In this document: positions 51,464-60,522 of the stretch, piece by piece
How positions within the stretch are numbered: position 1 is the stretch's first letter
Layout: each line of letters begins with the position of its first letter
Assembly (NCBI GenBank): GCA_964559125.1
Contig: CAZLGW010000023.1
Span: 1 to 64,000, forward strand
Direction: 5' to 3'
Length of the DNA: 64,000 nt
Origin: Ravibacter sp964559125
GTDB taxonomy: Bacteria; Bacteroidota; Bacteroidia; Cytophagales; Spirosomataceae
Position numbers and translations under genes: made by a program
The notes under the pieces: generated by a model
Told to the model about the DNA's origin: nothing
Seen by the model: only the letters and a program-made list of their open reading frames with translations
Databases searched by the model: none

Positions 51464-52084
51464 ATGGCGAGAAAGCTGCTCAACTATTTCGGAAGCGGAT
51501 TATTATTGGTAGGACCGATATACATTACACTCTGGATCATTATGACAGGGATCCGGAGCCTCGATAATATTCTGCCGGTTTATCTGGATATAGCAGGAAA
51601 TAATAAGCCGGTGTATTTTCCGGGGCTTGGCCTGCTGATCATTGTGTCGCTGATCATCCTGCTCGGCTATATCTTTTCGACGGTGGTGCCCCAGTCCTTT
51701 TTCCACCTGATTGAGCATCTGCTGAAGCGGATACCGCTGGTCAACATCATATACACGTCGATCAAGGACCTGATCGGGGCGTTTGTGGGCGACAAGAAAA
51801 AATTCAGCCATCCGGTCATTGTAACGGTTTATCCTGACTCGGGCATTAAAAAGTTCGGGTTTATCACCCAACATGACCTCAGCCATTTCGATCTCGAGGG
51901 GCATATAGCGGTTTACCTGCCCCATGCTTATGCTTTTTCGGGACAGCTCGTGGTAGTGCCGAGGGAGAATGTAAGGTTGCTGGATGCGTCCAGTACCGAT
52001 ATTATGAAAATGATTGTATCCGGCGGGGTTTCGATGAGCGATAAAGCTCCCGACGAAAAGCCGGAAAACGCTAATGAAGAATGA
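51464..52084 (+). CDS. DUF502 family membrane protein
   Basis: 206 residues with two membrane helices (about 8-30 and 52-75). Family motifs: LLNYFGSGLLLVGPIYITLW, PGLGLLIIVSLIILLGYI, RIPLVNIIYTSIKDLIGAFV and HAYAFSGQLVVVPRENVRLL. DUF502 proteins are widespread inner-membrane proteins of unknown function. The stop overlaps the engB/yihA start by 4 nt (ATGA), so the two are coupled. Confidence 0.9.
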   Translation: MARKLLNYFGSGLLLVGPIYITLWIIMTGIRSLDNILPVYLDIAGNNKPVYFPGLGLLIIVSLIILLGYIFSTVVPQSFFHLIEHLLKRIPLVNIIYTSIKDLIGAFVGDKKKFSHPVIVTVYPDSGIKKFGFITQHDLSHFDLEGHIAVYLPHAYAFSGQLVVVPRENVRLLDASSTDIMKMIVSGGVSMSDKAPDEKPENANEE

Positions 52085-52695
52085 TGATAAAAGAAGCCAG
52101 TTTCCTCGGCAGTAATACGGAATACGAAAAATGTCCTCCGCCGGTACTGCCCGAATATGCCTTTATCGGGAGGTCCAATGTCGGCAAGTCCTCGCTGATC
52201 AATATGCTTACCGGGCGGAGCAGGCTGGCCAAAACTTCTTCCACGCCGGGGAAGACCCAACTGATCAATCATTTTGAAATTGACCGGGAGTGGTACCTGG
52301 TCGATCTGCCCGGCTATGGCTATGCGAAGATCAGCAAGGCCGACCGCGATAAATGGCATAAGATGATTTACGACTACCTGTTTAACAGGCCTAACCTGGT
52401 TTGTACATTCGTCCTGGTAGACAGCCGTCACGATCTTCAGCGGAGCGATCTTGAATTTATGCAGACGCTGGCCGAGCGGAGCATCCCTTTTAACCTGGTC
52501 TTTACCAAAACCGATAAACTGAAAAAGAGCCAGGCAGAAGGTGCGATCCGGAATTATATCAGCCAGATGCTGGAATTTTGGGAGGAGGTTCCGCGTTATT
52601 TTATAACCTCCTCTGAGAGTGGTCAGGGGCGGGCAGAACTTTTGAAGACTATTCAGGAGTACAATCAATTATTTACAGAAAGCAGGAGGGTTTAG
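52081..52695 (+). CDS. yihA: Ribosome biogenesis GTP-binding protein EngB/YsxC/YihA
   Basis: 204 residues. GTPase motifs: G1 GRSNVGKSS (about 30-38), G2 around STPGKTQLINHF, G3 VDLPGYGYAK, G4 TKTDK and G5 ITSSESGQG. This is the full EngB pattern. The protein assists assembly of the large ribosomal subunit in the cytoplasm and is essential in many bacteria. Coupled to the DUF502 gene by a 4-nt overlap. Confidence 0.96.
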   Translation: MMIKEASFLGSNTEYEKCPPPVLPEYAFIGRSNVGKSSLINMLTGRSRLAKTSSTPGKTQLINHFEIDREWYLVDLPGYGYAKISKADRDKWHKMIYDYLFNRPNLVCTFVLVDSRHDLQRSDLEFMQTLAERSIPFNLVFTKTDKLKKSQAEGAIRNYISQMLEFWEEVPRYFITSSESGQGRAELLKTIQEYNQLFTESRRV

Positions 52696-52758
52696 GTTGT
52701 TTGAAGGATTTACTTTCTTTTAATTTGCGCCTGAATTTATTCCACGTACTAAAAAAAC

Positions 52759-53247
52759 ATGAGCGAAAGTAAGGAGAACGTACAAGAGAGAGAAAAAGAC
52801 TTTTTACAGGATATAGCCAATATTGCGGGTAAACCGGGTCTGTTTCGTATTTTAAAGCCCGGGAGGTCGGGAGTGATTATAGAGACACTTGACGATAAGC
52901 GTGAAAGAAGCATGGCTTCGGCTTCGGCGAAAGTTTCGATTCTTAAGGATGTTTCTGTTTATGTAGAAGATGAAGAGCAGGAATCAGTACCTCTGGCAGA
53001 TGTTTTTCTGAAGATCAGGGAGGTCCTGGGTGCCAGGCTGGCGTTTGATCCTAAGAAAACTTCGGATGTCGACCTGCGGGACAGCTTCGAAAGCGTGTTG
53101 CCCAGCTTCCACAGGTCGAAAGTATATGCCTCAGACATAAAGAAAATTTTCTCCTGGTATACTGTACTTTCCGAACAGCTGCCCGAGTTTTTTGAAAAGC
53201 AGCCTTCTGCCGGAGATGCTCCGGAGAAAGAGGAGGCCGGTGAATAG
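52759..53247 (+). CDS. DUF5606 family protein
   Basis: 162 residues, soluble. The N-terminal LQDIANIAGKPGLFRILKPG followed by VIIETLDDKRERSMASASAK and VSILKDVSVYVEDEE is the DUF5606 pattern, a Bacteroidota-specific family of unknown function. The C-terminal tail is Glu/Ala/Pro-rich. It sits 63 nt after the engB gene and is followed by two strong inverted repeats. Confidence 0.82.
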   Translation: MSESKENVQEREKDFLQDIANIAGKPGLFRILKPGRSGVIIETLDDKRERSMASASAKVSILKDVSVYVEDEEQESVPLADVFLKIREVLGARLAFDPKKTSDVDLRDSFESVLPSFHRSKVYASDIKKIFSWYTVLSEQLPEFFEKQPSAGDAPEKEEAGE

Positions 53248-53264
53248 TTATTTTATAATGTGCT

Positions 53265-53295
53265 TATTAAAACAATTTGCTGAATTGTTTTAATA
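53265..53295 (+). terminator. AT-rich perfect inverted repeat, possible terminator of the DUF5606 gene
   Basis: Two 13-nt arms (TATTAAAACAATT and AATTGTTTTAATA) match perfectly around a 5-nt loop, 17 nt after the DUF5606 stop. The stem is AT-rich and lacks a long T-run, so termination is likely but not certain. Confidence 0.5.
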
Positions 53296-53308
53296 TTAAA
53301 TACCACGT

Positions 53309-53338
53309 TTTCTCCGAAATATTTAACTTTCGGAGAAA
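53309..53338. promoter_or_regulatory. 11-bp perfect inverted repeat upstream of the ketosynthase
   Basis: TTTCTCCGAAA and TTTCGGAGAAA flank an 8-nt AT spacer, ending 37 bp before the ketosynthase ATG. The spacing and symmetry fit an operator for a dimeric repressor; the same bases could also form an RNA hairpin in the leader. Confidence 0.5.
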
Positions 53339-53375
53339 TAAGTTGCTAAGGTTACTTCAGTCAAATTGAGTGACG

Positions 53376-54320
53376 ATGTTCATAAATAAAATAAGCCATT
53401 ATCTGCCTAATGAAGTAATTGGCAATGAGTATTTTACAAAACTGAATAACCTGTCGAGCGATTGGATAATAGCCAGAACCGGGATTCATGAGCGTAGAAG
53501 AACATCGGAGGGAGAAAATACTTCAACAATGGCTGTCAATGCTGTTGAGGCGCTTCTGGCTGATGCCCCGTACAGCAAAAACGAAATAGATCTGATAGTG
53601 GGTGCCACCTATACACCCTATGATACTATTGTGACGCTTGCACATGCGGTTCAGCACCAGCTGCAAATCCCGGATATTCCTGTAGTATCAGTTTCATCCG
53701 CCTGTTCTTCCCTTCTCAACGCGATAGAGGTAGTTGAAGGATATTTTGCGATGAATAAGGCGAGCAAGGCCCTGGTAGTGGTGTCGGATAATAATTCTGC
53801 CTACAATAACGAAACGGATACCGTGTCGGGACATTTGTGGGGCGACGGAGCTTCGGCGATGCTGATCTCGAAAAAGCGCCAGTCGGAGAACGATCTTTTT
53901 ATCAGGGATCTGAAGACCGGCGGGGCGGCCACGCACGAGAAAGCTATGGAGGCGGTTGTATTGAGGCCCAATGCCCGGGGCGTAGTCATGCCTCACGGGC
54001 GTGATGTCTTTATTCATGCCTGCACCTATATGCCTAAGGTAAGCCAGGAGGTGCTGCAGCGCTGCGGGCTGAGCATCGAAGACATCAGCTACATTATCCC
54101 CCACCAGGCCAACCACCGCATCAGCCTGAATATTATCGGTACCATGGGGATTCCCGAGGAAAAGCTGTTATCCAATATCCAGGAGTTAGGGAATACCGGT
54201 TGTGCCGGCTGCGCAATAGCCTTGTCTGAAAACAGGCATCGTTTCAAGAAAGGCGAAAAGCTGATTGTGACCGTCTTTGGCGGCGGTTATTCGTATGGAG
54301 CTATGCTGATCGAGGTATAG
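53376..54320 (+). CDS. FabH-like 3-oxoacyl-ACP synthase III
   Basis: About 314 residues from ATG 53376; a GTG at 53370 is also possible. Thiolase-fold KAS III with the Cys-His-Asn triad: Cys at about 110 (VSSACSSLLNAIE), His in IIPHQANHRI, and Asn in ELGNTGCAGCAIALSE. The family joins an acyl-CoA starter to malonyl-ACP. The active-site surroundings (ACSSL, GNTGCAG) differ from housekeeping FabH (ACSGF, GNTSAAS), so it may serve a special lipid or secondary product. No acp, fabD or other fatty-acid gene is next to it. Confidence 0.85.
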   Translation: MFINKISHYLPNEVIGNEYFTKLNNLSSDWIIARTGIHERRRTSEGENTSTMAVNAVEALLADAPYSKNEIDLIVGATYTPYDTIVTLAHAVQHQLQIPDIPVVSVSSACSSLLNAIEVVEGYFAMNKASKALVVVSDNNSAYNNETDTVSGHLWGDGASAMLISKKRQSENDLFIRDLKTGGAATHEKAMEAVVLRPNARGVVMPHGRDVFIHACTYMPKVSQEVLQRCGLSIEDISYIIPHQANHRISLNIIGTMGIPEEKLLSNIQELGNTGCAGCAIALSENRHRFKKGEKLIVTVFGGGYSYGAMLIEV

Positions 54321-54359
54321 CTCATCTTTACAGGCAGCACGGGAAATTGGCAAATCCGG

Positions 54360-54381
54360 GCGACAATACTTATATTGTCGC
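54360..54381 (+). terminator. Stem-loop after the ketosynthase, weak terminator
   Basis: GCGACAATA and TATTGTCGC form a 9-bp stem with a CTTA loop, 39 nt after the ketosynthase stop. The downstream sequence is T-rich (CTGTTTGTTATTTTTTG) but not a clean run. Confidence 0.45.
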
Positions 54382-54416
54382 TGTTTGTTATTTTTTGATT
54401 CTAATCCCGACCGTTT

Positions 54417-55103
54417 TTGCCTGATCACGCTTCCTTTTCGGACCTTCACCAGGTCGAATTCCTGGGACTCACTATCCTCGAGCCGTCTACTGTCGTTTCG
54501 AGCCTGATGATGACCGCGGTTTGTGCGGTAGGCTGCCGCAGGTCGTTGCCGTACCGTCAACAGCGGATCGCATTCCTGACGACGGGTTTCCTGGTCTTCA
54601 TGGGGCTGGCTACTGCTATAGGTGGCATTCTCGGGCATGGATTTATCTACAAAACGGGTATGGCAGGCAAGCTGCCGGGCTGGCTTTGCGGTATTATCGC
54701 GCTGGCATTTTACGAAAGAGGGGTTATGTACCGGCTTGAAGGACTTGTAGACCGCAGGCTGCTTTCCAGGCTTTTGTGGCTGAACCTGCTGGGCGTGCTG
54801 TTTTTTGTGGCTCTGACAGTATACTACTGCCGGTTCCAGATATCCCAATACCACGCTGTTTACAGCCTGCTGCTGCTTATCGGCTCAATGGAATTCTATA
54901 TTTATAAAAAGACCCGCAGCGCCGGAAGCATCTACGTTTTCCTCGCCATAGCCTGCGGTATTTTAGCAGCCCTGACCCACCTGTCGGGAGTAAGCCTGGG
55001 CGTCTGGTGCCAGGCCAATGATATCAGCCATATCCCTATGGCAGGCAGCATCTGGCTGCTGTATGCTGCCATGGCCCGGAACGGGTTTGAAAAAGCGGCC
55101 TGA
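54417..55103 (+). CDS. Polytopic membrane protein, DUF6962-like
   Basis: 228 residues from a TTG codon; an in-frame TAA at 54402 blocks extension, and the first ATG is 30 codons in, beyond a conserved-looking LGLTILEPSTVVSS stretch. About seven membrane helices. Charged or polar residues inside helices include Glu in EPST, His in GILGHGF, His in YHAVYSLLLL and His in NDISHIPMAG. That layout recalls the CREST membrane-hydrolase superfamily (alkaline ceramidase, PAQR), but this is only a resemblance. A link to the ketosynthase gene just upstream is possible. Confidence 0.6.
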   Translation: MPDHASFSDLHQVEFLGLTILEPSTVVSSLMMTAVCAVGCRRSLPYRQQRIAFLTTGFLVFMGLATAIGGILGHGFIYKTGMAGKLPGWLCGIIALAFYERGVMYRLEGLVDRRLLSRLLWLNLLGVLFFVALTVYYCRFQISQYHAVYSLLLLIGSMEFYIYKKTRSAGSIYVFLAIACGILAALTHLSGVSLGVWCQANDISHIPMAGSIWLLYAAMARNGFEKAA

Positions 55104-55576
55104 ATATAGGGAGATTATGCTGCCCTTATTATTGCCGACAATATTCTGACTGCCAACTATTTTATTGATATCAGCTTTGCGGACTTGGCCAACACCGGGA
55201 CCTCTGGATGGCCTGTTTGACGGGGTAATTGCGCCCATACGGCAAAGAGTTAAATATCAATATATTGATTTTCAATTAGTTGTGTAAAAACTCCCTCAAA
55301 ATTCATCTTCACCGATTTCAAAAATAGAACGAAAAAAAATCACGAAAAGACCAGGCGGGGAAAAGGAGTTTTCGAGGTTTCCTTATAAGAATCCTAACCA
55401 GTGGGAAGGAGCAAATAAAAATACCTGTACCCGGATGAGAAAACAAATTCAGAAATAGCGGGGGGGGAATTGTTACGCTTTTTGTTACGCCCGTTTTTAG
55501 GCAATACGGCTCGTTTGTGCCTTATTTTGGCGATGTGACTATTGCCATATCTTAACCTATACCTGTTCAACTCGTA
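55104..55576. other. 473-bp non-coding gap with candidate regulatory sites
   Basis: No convincing gene. A 14-bp perfect palindrome (ATCAATATATTGAT) is at 55256-55269. The stretch 55270-55440 is A/T-rich and shows nothing clear. The last 110 bp should hold the promoter of the beta-helix gene. Confidence 0.5.
55470..55490 (+). promoter_or_regulatory. Tandem TTGTTACGC direct repeats upstream of the beta-helix gene
   Basis: Two copies of TTGTTACGC start 12 nt apart, about 87-107 bp before the ATG. A similar pair (TTGTTACA, 11 nt apart, same orientation to the gene) lies upstream of the LamG gene at 7100-7118. Possible binding site for a shared regulator. Confidence 0.35.
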
Positions 55577-58500
55577 ATGAAAAGAATCCCTATATTTCTT
55601 CTATGTTTTTTGCTTATATGCTTTTTAAGCAACGCCCAAAACAATATAATATATGTGGACTACACTGCAGCCGGAGCCAACAACGGCTCAAGCTGGGAGA
55701 ATGCCTACACGTCCCTGGCGGAAGCCATCGTATCGGCGCATGACGATACGGATATCGAAACTATATTCGTAGCCGAAGGAACCTATTATCCCGAATACAT
55801 CCCCCCAACTGAATCCTCTACCACCGACAGGGACAAAACCTTTTACTTCCTCCGCGACGGACTAGCCGTATTGGGCGGATACCCCAACGGCGGCGGAACC
55901 AGGGATGTTGCCGATCATCCCGTGATACTGAGCGGGGATATCGACGAAGATGGAACCGACGATGCCTATCATGTCGTCCTGATCGTAGGTACAGTTGGAG
56001 TCCCTTTGAACGAAACCCTGGTATTGGACGGGCTTACCTTCACGGCAGGGAGGAATGCATCGACCGACAGCCCTATTGACGTAAACGGATCTTCCGTAAG
56101 CAATCTTGGCGGCGCCGGCCTATGGGCCTCCTATTCTTCCCCTACTATTTCCAACTGTACTATTTCGGGAAATTTTGGGTTCAATGGTGTCGGCATATAT
56201 AATTGGTATTCTTCGCCCGTTATTTCCAACTGCATCATTTCAGGGAATAGCTCAACGGGCGGCAACGGCGGCGGTATATACAATTACTATTCGGAGTCGG
56301 CAATCACCAACAGCGTCTTTTCGGGAAATACTTCAAACACCGGCGGCGGAATGTATAATCACAGTTCTTCTTTGCTGGTAATTGCCAATTGCACCTTTTC
56401 GGGAAATACTTCAGCCGCCGGCGCCGGAATGTATAATAATAGTTCTTCACCAACAATTACCAGTTGCACTTTTTCAGGAAATAACGCTAGCAGCAACGGT
56501 GGCGGAATGTTTAACTTCACTTCTTCTTCTCCAAAAATTACCAACACCATTTTTTTGGGAAATCGCGCCGGCACCAACGGCGGCGGAATATATAATAGCA
56601 ATCTTGACGGTCCTTCTTCTCCGAAAATTACCAACACCACCTTTTCGGGAAATCACGCAAACAACGCCGGCGGGGTAATGGCTAGTGTAAGTGGTTCTTC
56701 TTCGGTTGTTATAGCCAACAGTATCATCTGGGGAAACAACAGCGGGCTAGCAGGCAACACACCTACGGTTACATACAGCATCGTACAGGGCGGGCATACA
56801 GGCACCGGAAACAAAAACGAAAACCCGCTGTTCGTAGCGCCATCGACTGCTTCTACTCCTTTTACCGATGGCGACTACCGCCTGCTGCCCGACTCCCCGG
56901 CCATTGATGCAGGTAATAACGAATCCATCCCTGAAGGCATTGATACCGACCTGGACGGTAACCCCCGCATCTTTGGAAGTGCCGTGGATATGGGCACGTA
57001 TGAATACGACCCGGTCCCCCCTGTCGCGTCCAATAAAATATATGTGGATCACACTGCAACCGGAGCCAACGACGGCTCAAGCTGGGAGAATGCCTACACA
57101 TCCCTGGCGGAAGCCATCGTATCGGCGCATGGCGATACGGACATCGAAACTATATTTGTAGCCAAAGGAACCTATTATCCTGAATACACCCCCCCTACCA
57201 TTACTACTCCTACCACCGACAGGGACAACTCCTTTTACTTCCTCCGCGACGGACTTGCCGTATTGGGCGGATACCCCAACGGCGGCGGAACCAGGGATGT
57301 TGCCGATCATCCCGTGATACTGAGCGGGGATATCGACGAAGATGGAACCGACGATGCCTATCATGTCGTCCTGATCGTAGGTACAGTTGGAGTCCCTTTG
57401 AACGAAACCCTGGTATTGGACGGGCTTACCTTCACGGCAGGGAGGAATGCATCGACCGACAGCCCTATTGACGTAAACGGATCTTCCGTAAGCAATCTTG
57501 GCGGCGCCGGCCTATGGGCCTCCTATTCTTCCCCTACTATTTCCAACTGTACTATTTCGGGAAATTTTGGGTTCAATGGTGTCGGCATATATAATTGGTA
57601 CTCTTCGCCCGTTATTTCCAACTGCATCATTTCAGGGAATAGCTCGTCTGGCAGCGGCGGCGGTATATACAATTACTTTTCGACGTCTGCTATCACCAAC
57701 AGCGTCTTTTCGGGAAATACTTCACCTAGCGGCGCCGGAATGTATAATAACAGTTCTTCTCCGGTAATTACCAACTGCACTTTTGCCGGAAATCGCGCAA
57801 ATATCTTCTCCGGCGGCGGCGGCGGAATGTACAATGAATCTTCTTCTCCGGTTATCGCCAACAGTATCATCTGGGAAAACAGCAATGGGATAGAGGGCAG
57901 CGCTGCTACGGTTACATACAGCATCGTACAGGGGCAAGACGTGTACCCGGGTACTGCAAACAAAAACGAAGACCCGCTGCTTGTAAGCATACCGTCCTAT
58001 GCCGACGCTCCTTTTACCGGCGGCGACTACCGCCTTCAACCCGGCTCTCCGGCCATCAACACGGGCAACAACGACGCTATTCCTGAAGGTGCCACCACCG
58101 ACCTCGCCGGGAACCCCCGTATCTTTGGAAGCACTGTGGATATGGGCGCTTATGAATACACCCTAATTCCTCCTGCCGTTACCAATAAAATATATGTCGA
58201 CCACACTGCAACCACCGGAGCCAACAACGGCGCCGACTGGGTCCATGCCTACGTTTCTCTGGCGGATGCTATTTTATATGCGCATACCGATGCGAATGTC
58301 GATACGATATTGGTGGCCGAAGGGACTTATTACCCCAAACACATGCCCCCTATCACCTCCTTTCCCCTCCCCGCTACAACCGACAGGGACAAAACCTTCT
58401 GCTTCCTCCGCGATGGGCTTGCCGTCTTGGGCGGATACCCCAACGGCGGAGGAACACGGAACCACACAGCTCACCCGGTGGTACTGAGCGGAGATATAGG

Positions 58501-60346
58501 TGAAACTGGTGATAATACAGATAATGTATATCACGTAGTCTTAGCGATAGGTATCCCAGGCGACCAATTGGACAACAGCTTGGTTTTCGACGGGCTGACT
58601 TTCACTGCAGGGAATGCAGATTTAATTAATAGTCCCATTTTCATCAATAACGCCTCAATAGTTAGACACTTTGGCGGCGGACTGGTTAATTATCGTTCTT
58701 CGCCCACTATTACGAACTGTACCTTTTCGGGAAATAGAGCAGTGAATGGCGGCGGGATCTATAATTACCTATCTTCTTCTCCGGTCATTACCAATAGTAT
58801 TTTTTCAGGAAACAGGGCAATAACGACCGGTGGTGGGATATATAATTGGGATAATTGTTCTCCCACCATTAGGAACTGTACCTTTTCAGGAAATAATTTT
58901 GGGGCAATAGCCAACACCCAGTCCCAGTCCCATATCAGCAACAGTATCATCTGGGGAAACGGGGGCGAGGTAGATGTTAATGATAATGTTACCTACAGCA
59001 TTATAGAGGGAGGGCATCCGGGAGAAGGAAACTTAAATAGCCCACCGAATTTTATAGAAATGTTGCCCCGCACAGATGCGCCTTTTACGGGCGGCAACTA
59101 CCGTCTTCAATTCTGTTCTCCGGCCATTGATGCCGGAAATAATACGGATATAGCGGGTATCACCACTGACCTGGACGGCAACCCCCGCATTATCGGAAGC
59201 ACGGTGGACATGGGTGCCTATGAAAAGCAAAGCGATAGCAATGATTTTGCTAACAATGTCGCTTTGAGCACCGGTAACGACAACAATCTCACATTCCCGC
59301 CTGCTGCCTGTGAGCAGGACGGGTGGACGTTCTATGCAAGCCCCGATAACCCAGATAGCTTTTCTTTCGCCATTAAATGGGGTACAACCAACGATGCCGC
59401 AAAAGCCGCCGCAAAAATATATCTCCACCTGGACGACGATCATACCATTGCTTCCAACGGTATCGACCAGGCGTTGATCACCATGAAGCGCTACTGGAAT
59501 GTAGACCTGGACGGCCAGACGCTTACTGACCCGGTATCGGTCCGCTTCTACTTCGACACTGACGATACAGAGGAAATGCTCACGCTGTTGAACGGATTAG
59601 GGGTAGGGGAAGCACTGGAATTAAAATGGATAAAAACAATTGGCGCACTGTTTGATCCTGCTACACAGCTAAGCTATGATAATATCAATAACGGTGATTT
59701 TATCCTGCTTACCGGCACTTACGGTGCTGACAATGACGTTGACTACGTTCAGTTTGACAACCTGGATTCTTTCAGCGGGGGTACGGCTGCTATCGGTACG
59801 GCAAATACGCCCCTGCCCGTAACGCTTATCGGCTTCAGGGCGCAGCTGGATGCCGGAGAAAACCAGGCACTCGTCTCCTGGGCGGTAGCCGACGAGTCTC
59901 TGACGCAATATGAGGTAGAACGCAGTACCGACGATGCCCGCAGCTTCAAGCCTGTCGGCACCCTGCCTGCAACCGGTAAATCAAATTACGCCTTCAGAGA
60001 CCCTCTGCGGGCAGTTTCAGCAAACGGCAACAGGGTGTACTACCGGCTGAAAATGGTGGAATATGACGGAGGATTTAATTACAGCAAAATTGACTATGTC
60101 CGCCTGCCGGCACGCGGTCAGACGCCTTTCACTCTTTATCCCAACCCGGCAAGAGAACAGTTGACCCTACGAAACACAGATACGGCCCTTTGTGGCATGC
60201 CGGTGCAAGTCACCGATGCATCGGGCCGGGTGATCGCGCAGGCTGAGCTTCAGGATGAAGTAGTCATAGATCTGTCGGGCTGGGCATCGGGCTTGTATTT
60301 TATAAAATTGCCCAACGGACAGGTAGAGAAAGTGATAAAAGAATAG
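55577..60346 (+). CDS. Giant secreted parallel beta-helix protein with T9SS type A sorting domain
   Basis: 1589 residues. Signal peptide 1-21 (LLCFLLICFLSNAQ). Three large repeat units follow, each starting IYVDxTA..GAN.G and passing through AEGTYYP and FLRDGLAVLGGYPNGGGTR. Each then has a beta-helix with many SSPxIxNCxFSGN rungs and ends in a choice-of-anchor-Q-like piece (YRLxPxSPAIxxGNN, DLxGNPRIFGS, VDMGxYEY). Units begin near 55640, 57030 and 58183. A unique region (about 1220-1420) and a T9SS C-terminal domain (PLPVTLIGFRAQ; LYPNPAREQ; SGLYFIKLPNG) follow. It is exported to the cell surface; such helices often bind or cleave polysaccharide or act as adhesins. Units 1 and 2 are almost identical in DNA. 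Confidence 0.9.
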   Translation: MKRIPIFLLCFLLICFLSNAQNNIIYVDYTAAGANNGSSWENAYTSLAEAIVSAHDDTDIETIFVAEGTYYPEYIPPTESSTTDRDKTFYFLRDGLAVLGGYPNGGGTRDVADHPVILSGDIDEDGTDDAYHVVLIVGTVGVPLNETLVLDGLTFTAGRNASTDSPIDVNGSSVSNLGGAGLWASYSSPTISNCTISGNFGFNGVGIYNWYSSPVISNCIISGNSSTGGNGGGIYNYYSESAITNSVFSGNTSNTGGGMYNHSSSLLVIANCTFSGNTSAAGAGMYNNSSSPTITSCTFSGNNASSNGGGMFNFTSSSPKITNTIFLGNRAGTNGGGIYNSNLDGPSSPKITNTTFSGNHANNAGGVMASVSGSSSVVIANSIIWGNNSGLAGNTPTVTYSIVQGGHTGTGNKNENPLFVAPSTASTPFTDGDYRLLPDSPAIDAGNNESIPEGIDTDLDGNPRIFGSAVDMGTYEYDPVPPVASNKIYVDHTATGANDGSSWENAYTSLAEAIVSAHGDTDIETIFVAKGTYYPEYTPPTITTPTTDRDNSFYFLRDGLAVLGGYPNGGGTRDVADHPVILSGDIDEDGTDDAYHVVLIVGTVGVPLNETLVLDGLTFTAGRNASTDSPIDVNGSSVSNLGGAGLWASYSSPTISNCTISGNFGFNGVGIYNWYSSPVISNCIISGNSSSGSGGGIYNYFSTSAITNSVFSGNTSPSGAGMYNNSSSPVITNCTFAGNRANIFSGGGGGMYNESSSPVIANSIIWENSNGIEGSAATVTYSIVQGQDVYPGTANKNEDPLLVSIPSYADAPFTGGDYRLQPGSPAINTGNNDAIPEGATTDLAGNPRIFGSTVDMGAYEYTLIPPAVTNKIYVDHTATTGANNGADWVHAYVSLADAILYAHTDANVDTILVAEGTYYPKHMPPITSFPLPATTDRDKTFCFLRDGLAVLGGYPNGGGTRNHTAHPVVLSGDIGETGDNTDNVYHVVLAIGIPGDQLDNSLVFDGLTFTAGNADLINSPIFINNASIVRHFGGGLVNYRSSPTITNCTFSGNRAVNGGGIYNYLSSSPVITNSIFSGNRAITTGGGIYNWDNCSPTIRNCTFSGNNFGAIANTQSQSHISNSIIWGNGGEVDVNDNVTYSIIEGGHPGEGNLNSPPNFIEMLPRTDAPFTGGNYRLQFCSPAIDAGNNTDIAGITTDLDGNPRIIGSTVDMGAYEKQSDSNDFANNVALSTGNDNNLTFPPAACEQDGWTFYASPDNPDSFSFAIKWGTTNDAAKAAAKIYLHLDDDHTIASNGIDQALITMKRYWNVDLDGQTLTDPVSVRFYFDTDDTEEMLTLLNGLGVGEALELKWIKTIGALFDPATQLSYDNINNGDFILLTGTYGADNDVDYVQFDNLDSFSGGTAAIGTANTPLPVTLIGFRAQLDAGENQALVSWAVADESLTQYEVERSTDDARSFKPVGTLPATGKSNYAFRDPLRAVSANGNRVYYRLKMVEYDGGFNYSKIDYVRLPARGQTPFTLYPNPAREQLTLRNTDTALCGMPVQVTDASGRVIAQAELQDEVVIDLSGWASGLYFIKLPNGQVEKVIKE
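55865..57600 (+). repeat. 344-bp identical internal repeat pair (55865-56208 and 57257-57600)
   Basis: The two blocks are base-for-base identical and 1392 bp apart, inside the beta-helix gene. Near-identity extends on both sides, to 55826-56253 and 57218-57645, with only four mismatches in the core flanks. This indicates a recent tandem duplication or gene conversion of units 1 and 2. Unit 3 is clearly more diverged. Confidence 0.9.
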
Positions 60347-60370
60347 CCAATCAAATGATCTCCACACCTA

Positions 60371-60402
60371 AAAACAAAAAGAGTTACACGAAAGTGTAAC
60401 TC
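60371..60402 (-). terminator. Intrinsic terminator of tRNA-Ser
   Basis: A perfect 9-bp stem (GAGTTACAC with GTGTAACTC) and a 4-nt loop, followed on the minus strand by TTTTTGTTTTT, 17 nt beyond the tRNA 3' end. It also lies just after the stop of the convergent beta-helix gene. Confidence 0.9.
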
Positions 60403-60418
60403 TCTGATTATCAACCTG

Positions 60419-60505
60419 TGGAGGAAGCGGGATTCGAACCCGCGGTACACTTGCGCGTACGGCAGTTTAGCAAACTGCTGGTTTCAGCCACTCACCCATC
60501 CCTCC
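60419..60505 (-). tRNA. tRNA-Ser (anticodon GCT)
   Basis: An 87-nt cloverleaf on the minus strand. The 7-bp acceptor is GGAGGGA with TTCCTCC (one G-T pair), with discriminator A. The anticodon stem-loop is GCAGT-TTGCTAA-ACTGC with anticodon GCT (reads AGC/AGU). A long class II variable arm (GTAC...GTAC) confirms serine. The T arm is GCGGG-TTCGAAT-CCCGC. The CCA end is not encoded. Confidence 0.96.
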
Positions 60506-60522
60506 TCTGGAGTAAGAGTGCG

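Noticed and set aside
55104..55238. Possible gene remnant after the membrane protein
   Set aside because: Short open stretches on both strands but no recognisable protein match and an early in-frame stop; treated as non-coding.
56120..57900. Regularly spaced short repeats that could suggest a CRISPR array
   Set aside because: They are degenerate codings of beta-helix rungs (NCxFSGN) in one continuous reading frame, with no constant repeat or unique spacers.
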